NCBI RefSeq assembly: GCF_040096355.1
Contig: NZ_JBBMEX010000004.1
Span: 124,001 to 188,000 of the forward strand
Source of the DNA: Maccoyibacter intestinihominis
Lineage (GTDB): Bacteria; Bacillota; Clostridia; Lachnospirales; Lachnospiraceae
Length of the DNA stretch: 64,000 nt
Direction: 5' to 3'
Shown: positions 8,192-13,355 of the stretch, piece by piece
Layout: every line of letters begins with the position of its first letter
Numbering within the stretch: the stretch's first letter is position 1
Position numbers and translations under genes: made by a program
The notes under the pieces: model-generated
What the model was told of the DNA's origin: nothing
Seen by the model: only the letters and a program-made list of their open reading frames with translations
Database searches by the model: none

Positions 8192-9201
8192 CAGATACCC
8201 CCTTTCCCATGTTTCGTGTCATACTGGATATAGGGGATAAGGTCGGTGCGGTTTATCCTCTGTAAATGGGCGGTTAATTTACTGGAAAGGGAATTGCTGT
8301 ATCTTGCCTTATCAAGCATAGTTCCCACTTTTTCCAGTCCACCTAATGCGTCATGTTCTTCCAAGAAGTAAAAACTTTTGACAGCGGAAATCACGCCACC
8401 CTCTGTGAGCCATTGCTGTGTTTCCTCAAGGGAATTTTGCTGTTTTGGTACTTGCAGTTTCAAGACTTCCACAGCCCCTAAAAAGCGTTCCCAAAATCGA
8501 CACGTTTTCCACCTGCTTTTATTACTTTCGTTTCTGTTTGGCACGACAAAGCGTAGGTTGTTTGCCAGTAGCCCGAAAGCCAGTTCCCCAAGTTCCAGCG
8601 GTCTGTCCTTGAATGTCATGGCAAAAGCATGAGCCTTATCATCACGCAGTTGCATTTCTGTCCGTTTCCAACTGCCGACTTCCTCAAGCGTCTTATTATG
8701 TTTTGAACAGACTTCTTTATCCTTATCATAAAAGCGGTAGGATAATCCAGATTTTCCAGCACCGATATAAACAGTCTTTGCGGTGTCGAAATCGTCAAAC
8801 TTGCTTTCATCAAAGTGGTAGCCCTCACTATTGGAGATAAATTCCTCTTTTTCGCATTTCTTCTTTATCTGCTCTATGGTAAAGAATGGCTTTTCGTTTT
8901 TGTCATCAATGGCAATATCAAGTCTTGTGAAGTGGAAGTTATCCCGTCCGTATCTTCGCTCACAACGTCGGAACATATCCCCAAAGGTATAATTCCTACT
9001 GTCGAGAATACAGAAAATATCATCACAACCTCTGCCAGTCATAACAAGATAACAGCCTAACCCTTGTGGGTTGTCCTCTGTTTTTCTTGCGTCCCCCGAT
9101 ACATAAATATCTCCAATCTGCCAGCGTGCTTGATAGGTTTTGTATTTAATGCTTGCCGGATAGACATTGAAAATGTCAGTCGGTAAACCTAAAATGTGCA
9201 T
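8191..9201 (-). CDS. mobT: MobT/Rep_trans-family relaxase or replication initiator
   Basis: Protein of the replication initiation factor family (related to Tn916 Orf20/MobT and phage/plasmid Rep_trans initiators), expected to nick the element's oriT and start rolling-circle transfer or replication. Visible motifs include FTRLDIAIDD at about residues 95-104, a metal/nuclease-type site, and a conserved C-terminal half to HGKGG. The ATG at 9201 is inside the conserved N-terminus: the same frame runs upstream with family-like residues (VKIDYISIVFDTATAEDVI) but has no ATG, GTG or TTG before a stop at 9288. An ATG at 9289 with AAAGGAG upstream reads into this frame only after a one-base shift at an A5 run (9266-9270). 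The gene may be frameshifted or use a rare start. Confidence 0.85.
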   Translation of the reverse strand: MHILGLPTDIFNVYPASIKYKTYQARWQIGDIYVSGDARKTEDNPQGLGCYLVMTGRGCDDIFCILDSRNYTFGDMFRRCERRYGRDNFHFTRLDIAIDDKNEKPFFTIEQIKKKCEKEEFISNSEGYHFDESKFDDFDTAKTVYIGAGKSGLSYRFYDKDKEVCSKHNKTLEEVGSWKRTEMQLRDDKAHAFAMTFKDRPLELGELAFGLLANNLRFVVPNRNESNKSRWKTCRFWERFLGAVEVLKLQVPKQQNSLEETQQWLTEGGVISAVKSFYFLEEHDALGGLEKVGTMLDKARYSNSLSSKLTAHLQRINRTDLIPYIQYDTKHGKGGI

Positions 9202-9289
9202 GATTACATCTTCAGCGGTTGCCGTATCAAATACAATACTGATGTAATCAATCTTAACGGATAAATTTTTGTGTGCAGTTATAGTGCAT

Positions 9290-9668
9290 TACTCCTTTCG
9301 TACTTCCCGTTTTTTTGCGGGGTAAAAATCGTGTTTTTTCCTTTATTTATCACAGTTTCTAGGTACTATGACATGTATGCGCAGGGCGGTGTTACATATA
9401 CGCCCTTTACGAACGCCTAAAGGCGTTCCCTTTCTTCCTGTGTCTGCCCCGTTCTTAACGCTCACGAGCCTTGTAAGGCTCGTGGCTAAACGGAACAGCC
9501 CAGTCAGAAACCCGATTTTCAGTCTGATAGTCCATGCCTATTCATGCTATCAAAGTGAAAATATCTATTCTATATGCTTACTCAAGCGTGTGATTGACCC
9601 TAGCGTGCTTAATCGCTCTATCTAACACGATAATAACGCCATTAGAATTACTTGTCAAGAAGTTTTTG
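9290..9668. other. Palindrome-rich noncoding region, candidate oriT of the element
   Basis: No convincing gene lies here. Several inverted repeats are stacked: CCCG/CGGG around a T-run at 9307-9322, GGGCG/CGCCC at 9384-9405, a perfect 8-bp dyad GAACGCCT-AA-AGGCGTTC at 9411-9428, a perfect 10-bp dyad CACGAGCCTT-GT-AAGGCTCGTG at 9463-9484, and TCAGA/TCTGA near 9504-9527. In Tn916 the origin of transfer lies just upstream of orf20, the mobT homologue, which is the same relative position. The nick site cannot be identified from sequence. Confidence 0.5.
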
Positions 9669-9697
9669 TTGACTTTTGGATATAGATTAAGTATGAT
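9669..9697 (+). promoter_or_regulatory. Promoter of the element's XRE regulator
   Basis: TTGACT (9669-9674), 17-bp spacer, TATGAT (9692-9697), about 50 bp upstream of the regulator's start. It faces away from mobT and the recombination genes. Confidence 0.75.
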
Positions 9698-9747
9698 ATG
9701 CTTATAAACGTCAAAAAAAGCAACGAAAGGAGCGGTTATACTAAGTT

Positions 9748-10383
9748 ATGGAGCATTATGAAAAGAAAATCAGTTTCTTAGGAGAGAACATACAAACCAT
9801 AAGAAAATACAGAGGAATGAAACAACAGGAACTTGCGGACAAAATCGGTATCAATATGCAGAGCCTTTCCAAGATTGAACGTGGTGTGAATTATCCTACC
9901 TTTGATACATTAGAAAAGATAATGGACGTGCTGGGTGTAACCCCAAATGAATTACTGTCGGGAGAATGGAAGTATGTTAATCAAGCCGAAAAGGAAGTCT
10001 GCCAGTTTTTAAGAATTGAAGAACGACTAAATGCAGAATTAAAACATGGGCATTATGACAACTTCTTTGACAGCGAAGAAGAATGGCTGGAATATGAGTT
10101 GAAAAAGTTACGGGAATATATTACCGACTACATCAACGGAAAAAGCATTGTAGCGTCCGACCTTTATCCAATCAAAGAATTTATCCAGCATTTGAAGTTT
10201 CAAAAACTGTTAGACCACTATGATGATTTATACAGCATGGATATGTTCGGTGAAAGCATAGAGGGACATAAATATAGGACACCTTATCAAGTCGTAAAAA
10301 TGATAAACCCCAATTCAAAAGAAGATATGGAATTATTACGGGAAGTATTGAAAAATAACGATTTTGATGATGAGGACGAGTAA
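9748..10383 (+). CDS. XRE-family transcriptional regulator of the element
   Basis: Regulator of 211 aa with an N-terminal Cro/C1-type helix-turn-helix at residues 12-68 (RGMKQQELADKIGINMQSLS) and an acidic, helical C-terminal region (about 80-211) of no recognised enzymatic type that may bind a ligand or oligomerise. The ATG at 9748 follows AAAGGAG by an unusually long 15 bases, so translation may be weak. Position next to the putative oriT, divergent from mobT-xis-int, suggests it represses or activates mobility. A strong structured terminator follows. The function is inferred from class and place. Confidence 0.85.
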   Translation: MEHYEKKISFLGENIQTIRKYRGMKQQELADKIGINMQSLSKIERGVNYPTFDTLEKIMDVLGVTPNELLSGEWKYVNQAEKEVCQFLRIEERLNAELKHGHYDNFFDSEEEWLEYELKKLREYITDYINGKSIVASDLYPIKEFIQHLKFQKLLDHYDDLYSMDMFGESIEGHKYRTPYQVVKMINPNSKEDMELLREVLKNNDFDDEDE

Positions 10384-10415
10384 CCCTTTTCCTCTTTGTA
10401 GAAGATACAGCAAAC

Positions 10416-10487
10416 AAAAAGCCCAGTAAAGAGTGCAAAGCACCACCAATGGTGGCAAGGCTCTTGACAGGGCTTTTCCTTTACTGT
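10416..10487 (+). terminator. Structured terminator with nested and alternative stems
   Basis: AAAAGCCC (10417-10424) pairs with GGGCTTTT (10470-10477), enclosing AGAG/CTCT and CACCACC/GGTGG stems. A competing pair, CAGTAAAG (10424-10431) with CTTTACTG (10479-10486), shares bases with the outer stem. It ends the XRE gene; the alternative fold resembles an attenuator. Confidence 0.65.
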
Positions 10488-10577
10488 TTGTGGCAGACAA
10501 GAGGAAGAAAGGGACAAAATCTGATTTGTAGTAAATTATATAAAAACGATATGAGATGTATTTGTATCATTTTCTTG

Positions 10578-10606
10578 TTGACACCATTTATATTAAGTGA
10601 TATATT
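10578..10606 (+). promoter_or_regulatory. Promoter of the membrane protein/HTH pair
   Basis: TTGACA (10578-10583), 17-bp spacer, TATATT (10601-10606), 46 bp upstream of the start of the membrane protein gene. Both hexamers and the spacing are near consensus. Confidence 0.8.
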
Positions 10607-10652
10607 TGTCTTATAAAGATACAAAAACATCACATTGAAAAGAGGGATGATT

Positions 10653-11294
10653 ATGACAAAAAAACAAATGAAACAAGTTATCTTTATGGGAGTAGGGTGT
10701 GTAATATTACTGATTGCAGGGATAATTTACTCTTTATTATTTAACGACGCACGCTGGGTTAAAAACATGGATATGTCTAATTATGTATTTTCCATAAAGG
10801 ATATACCAATGTTGATAGTCGGTGCTTTGATAGCTATTTATGTCTTATATGTAACAGTTATCTTCTTTAAAAACGCCTTTTCTAAAAATTTTAAAGACAA
10901 AAACTATTCAAGAACAGTATCTTCATATTGGGGACTGTGTGGAATATTTGGATTTCTAGGTTTTAGCGGTTTTTGGACTTATTTTGAATATGGGAAAATA
11001 TATCCTTTTGTATTCTTTATATTTTTTGGCTTTTTCGGCTTTTTCTTTGAAGGAAAACTTTCTCACACTTTAGAAGATGAACTTTTTTTAGAAAATAAAA
11101 GAAAAGCAGAAATAAACGCCTATAAAGTAGGATTTAAACTTCTCTTTATAGTCATTTGGCTTATGGCAATAGGAATGTTTTCTCGTAATGTGGAATGGTG
11201 TGCAATTTTTATGCTCATTTCTGTTTCACTTATCTATGCTTTAGTCATTTTTCTTAGCAACTATTTATTATACCGCTACGAAAAAGGAGAATAA
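10653..11294 (+). CDS. Multispanning membrane protein, DUF3796-like
   Basis: Hydrophobic protein of 213 aa from the ATG at 10653 (AAAGAGGG upstream; an in-frame ATG at 10647 is also possible). About five to six transmembrane segments are visible, including the Gly/Phe-rich stretch GIFGFLGFSGFW and a cytoplasmic segment ELFLENKRKAEINAYKVGF between helices. This pattern resembles DUF3796 proteins, which are often paired with a short XRE regulator, exactly as here: the next gene begins 3 bp downstream. The function is unknown; a role in sensing envelope state or peptide immunity is possible but not shown. Very AT-rich codons fit an imported gene. Confidence 0.7.
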   Translation: MTKKQMKQVIFMGVGCVILLIAGIIYSLLFNDARWVKNMDMSNYVFSIKDIPMLIVGALIAIYVLYVTVIFFKNAFSKNFKDKNYSRTVSSYWGLCGIFGFLGFSGFWTYFEYGKIYPFVFFIFFGFFGFFFEGKLSHTLEDELFLENKRKAEINAYKVGFKLLFIVIWLMAIGMFSRNVEWCAIFMLISVSLIYALVIFLSNYLLYRYEKGE

Positions 11295-11297
11295 GTC

Positions 11298-11501
11298 ATG
11301 GTAGAAGATTTCATGTGCAACTTAAAGGTATATCGTGTAGCACAAGGTTTAACACAAGAACAACTGGCAGAAAAAGTCGGGGTTCGTAGAGAAACAATTA
11401 TGAGGTTGGAAAAAGCACAATACAATCCATCTCTAAAACTGGCGATTGATATTTCACGGGTTCTCAATGCACCGATAGAAGATATTTTCATTTTTAAATA
11501 A
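11298..11501 (+). CDS. Short XRE-family regulator
   Basis: Protein of 67 aa that is almost entirely one Cro/C1-type helix-turn-helix (LTQEQLAEKVGVRRETIMRL at about residues 18-37), with no sensor domain. The start at 11298 follows AAAAGGAGAATAAGTC and lies 3 bp after the membrane protein gene, so the two form an operon from the promoter at 10578. Such two-gene units usually have the membrane protein modulate the regulator; that link is inferred. Confidence 0.88.
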   Translation: MVEDFMCNLKVYRVAQGLTQEQLAEKVGVRRETIMRLEKAQYNPSLKLAIDISRVLNAPIEDIFIFK

Positions 11502-11600
11502 GATAGTGGTAGTAAATTCGGTTCTATGTGATATTGGGAACAATAGAATATTAAGTTTTACATCAATATAAGAGTAATGCAACTATAATGTTAATTTGTA

Positions 11601-11858
11601 TTGCTTGGAGGAACAATACCTGATGAAGATGATAATGATGTCATCGCAGAACAACTTGCAAAAATCAGTGAACAGATGGCAATTAAGAATAGGCGTAGCA
11701 AAAAAATTTGGAAAATTGCTGGGGTTATATTCCTAGTAATTGTGCTATTGAATATCCTCTTGATAATATTTAATATGTCAGTATCTAAAAACGTTTCAAC
11801 AGATAGTAGCACCACTTTCATAGAAATAGGTGAAGATGATGTGATTGATGTAGAATAA
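11601..11858 (+). CDS. Small single-pass membrane protein, start uncertain
   Basis: Up to 85 aa with an acidic N-terminus (DEDDNDVIAEQLAKISEQM), a basic stop-transfer stretch (KNRRSKKIWK), one transmembrane helix (about residues 38-58) and an acidic tail. No ATG precedes the conserved-looking part. TTG at 11601 lacks a ribosome site, whereas TTGGAGG at 11604-11610 would serve a start near 11616, where only ATA is available. It may be a decayed or atypically started gene. No family was recognised. Two terminators follow. Confidence 0.45.
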   Translation: MLGGTIPDEDDNDVIAEQLAKISEQMAIKNRRSKKIWKIAGVIFLVIVLLNILLIIFNMSVSKNVSTDSSTTFIEIGEDDVIDVE

Positions 11859-11904
11859 TTTCCAACATACAATCCCAGTTTGACAACTTTATATCCATAC
11901 ACAC

Positions 11905-11974
11905 AAAGCAGTTAGTCTTAGGATTGACTGCTTTTTAACAAAAGACACCACTCAGGTGTAAAGGGTGTCTTTTT
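11905..11974 (+). terminator. Two tandem terminators near the right end of the element
   Basis: AAAGCAGT ... ACTGCTTTTT at 11905-11935 and AAAGACACC ... GGTGTCTTTTT at 11941-11974. The second stem also works in the opposite direction. They isolate element transcription from the flanking patatin gene. Confidence 0.8.
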
Positions 11975-12011
11975 AGTGCTATTTTATTGTCATATCAAGG
12001 CTCATTCAATT

Positions 12012-12032
12012 GTGGTAAATTCGTGGTAAATT
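12012..12032. repeat. Arm-type integrase site repeats, right end
   Basis: GTGGTAAATTCGTGGTAAAT carries two GTGGTAAAT units 11 bp apart, in the same orientation and spacing as the pair at 6691-6712. The sequence resembles Tn916 DR2 sites recognised by the Int N-terminal domain. Confidence 0.65.
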
Positions 12033-12114
12033 AAATAATTTTCTATACTTCAAAGTGCTTGAAAGTATAGTGTTTATGCGGATAATCGCAAATTAGATAT
12101 AAAATTTTAAATAA

Positions 12115-12951
12115 TTATTTTACAAAATCCGGTATTTTTTTTGCATCCCGATAGCCTTTATGGTACATCTTGTCCAATGCACTTTTGTCTTTGGTCAGTG
12201 TTTCCATTCCACAGCAGTCATCCGGTGCTAAGATCAGCACTTTCCCCTGCTTCTGGTATTTCTTTGCCAGTCGTACCTGATCATTGTACGTCTTATAGCG
12301 ACGTGCTAAATCTTCTCCTGATTTCGGATATTTTCGCTTTAATACCCTTGCAGGAAACGCATCTTTTTTCGCAACACGGATCGTATCGATCGGCTTTGTC
12401 AGAATGACCACCACCTTGTCGCATCCGTCATCCAATGCCTTTTGTACCGGAATCGGGTCGGAAAGCCCGCCGTCATAATATGGCACGCCTTTGATCCGAT
12501 ACGGCTTGCAGACAAGCGGGATACAGCAGGATGCTTTCATGATACTGTAATTATCCTGACACATATCGGTTTTATCAAAGTATACCGGTTTTCCGGTTAC
12601 TGCATTCGTTGCAACCACACGCAGCTCTACGTCAGATTCTTCTATTTTTTTATAATCTAACGGATTCTCTCCACCTGTATTTGAAAGTTCCCCATAAATG
12701 TAATCCATATTGATATAAGAGCCTTTTTGAAAAAGATTCTTCACACTCATGTATTCTTTGCGGAATGAATAATCTGTATAAAACTGATAATTTCTCCCTT
12801 TCTGACCTGCAATATAGGAGCAGACATTCGCACTTCCTGCTGACACACCGATACAGTAATCAAAATGGATTCCCTGTTCCATACAGTAATCAAAGATCCC
12901 TGCTCCGTATATTCCGCGAAGTCCACCGCCTACATCTACTATTCCTGTCAT
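12115..12951 (-). CDS. Patatin-like phospholipase
   Basis: Cytoplasmic serine hydrolase of 278 aa that should cleave acyl chains from phospholipids or related lipids. The Ser-Asp dyad is intact: nucleophile Ser37 in GVSAGS and Asp160 in DGG, with the oxyanion loop GGGLRGIYGAG at residues 8-18. This is the RssA/YjjU-type bacterial patatin group. Its 3' end lies only a few bases from the right end of the mobile element, and its TAA at 12115 appears undamaged. It stands alone, with a short gap to the Hpt gene upstream. Confidence 0.9.
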   Translation of the reverse strand: MTGIVDVGGGLRGIYGAGIFDYCMEQGIHFDYCIGVSAGSANVCSYIAGQKGRNYQFYTDYSFRKEYMSVKNLFQKGSYINMDYIYGELSNTGGENPLDYKKIEESDVELRVVATNAVTGKPVYFDKTDMCQDNYSIMKASCCIPLVCKPYRIKGVPYYDGGLSDPIPVQKALDDGCDKVVVILTKPIDTIRVAKKDAFPARVLKRKYPKSGEDLARRYKTYNDQVRLAKKYQKQGKVLILAPDDCCGMETLTKDKSALDKMYHKGYRDAKKIPDFVK

Positions 12952-12989
12952 TGCTATCCCTTCTTATCTCTTATTTTGTTTTTCCAAAA

Positions 12990-13355
12990 CTAAAAATCTG
13001 TAATCCCCTGCTCTTTTACTAAGTTTACCCATACTACGGTCTTTTGATAGCATTTTTCTAAATCAGAGATTTCTTCCTCGCGTGGCAGTTTTCCCATCCG
13101 TAGTCCCTCAACTACCCCGGAAACTGCATCCTGCATCCGCCAGAGTGACAGGTTCGCACAGACTCCTTTGAGCGTATGTGCATAATGAAATGCCTGCTCT
13201 GTGTCTTTTTCCCGTATTGCTTTTATCATTTCTTCGTAGTTTGGATCCTCTAAAAAACGGATCACATACCGCTCGCACATTTCCCGCTTTCCAAAAAAGC
13301 GTTCTCTTGCCGATACAATATCAAAGCCTTTCTCATAATATGCTTTATCTGTCAT
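12990..13355 (-). CDS. Histidine phosphotransfer (Hpt) domain protein
   Basis: Stand-alone phosphotransfer protein of 121 aa. The phospho-accepting residue is His60 in AHTLKGVCANL, within a four-helix bundle. Its start overlaps the end of the hybrid kinase gene by 11 bp, so the two are co-translated and the protein is the likely next carrier in the phosphorelay from the kinase's receiver domains. No response regulator with an output domain is next to it, so the final target is unknown. Confidence 0.88.
   Translation of the reverse strand: MTDKAYYEKGFDIVSARERFFGKREMCERYVIRFLEDPNYEEMIKAIREKDTEQAFHYAHTLKGVCANLSLWRMQDAVSGVVEGLRMGKLPREEEISDLEKCYQKTVVWVNLVKEQGITDF

Larger units (their letters stand above)
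6545..12108. mobile_element. Compact Tn916-related integrative mobilizable element (about 5.6 kb)
   Basis: The element carries int-xis-mobT on the minus strand and a regulatory/membrane block on the plus strand. The left end lies in the last codon of a DUF4250 gene (NQF then foreign sequence) and the right end lies near TTTTAA at 12105-12110, next to a patatin gene. Both putative junctions are T-rich then A-rich (TTTTGTAAAA at left), as in Tn916 targets. Repeated GTGGTAAA arm-like sites occur just inside both ends. No FtsK/TcpA-type coupling ATPase, transfer lipoproteins, lysozyme-type gene or antibiotic resistance gene is present. It is therefore most simply an IME that needs a helper ICE, or a reduced ICE. 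End points are estimates to within some tens of bases. Confidence 0.75.

Noticed and set aside
8191..9289. Programmed +1 frameshift in mobT as a settled fact
   Set aside because: The A5 run is equally compatible with a sequencing or natural indel; homologues are needed before calling it programmed.
9368..9625. Open frame of 85 codons in the palindromic region of the element
   Set aside because: It follows the inverted repeats, has no ribosome site, is rich in Arg/Pro/Leu and resembles no family; noncoding function is more likely.
6545..12108. Full Tn916-like ICE with tetracycline resistance
   Set aside because: No tet(M), no transfer genes and only about 5.6 kb; only the recombination and MobT modules are Tn916-like.
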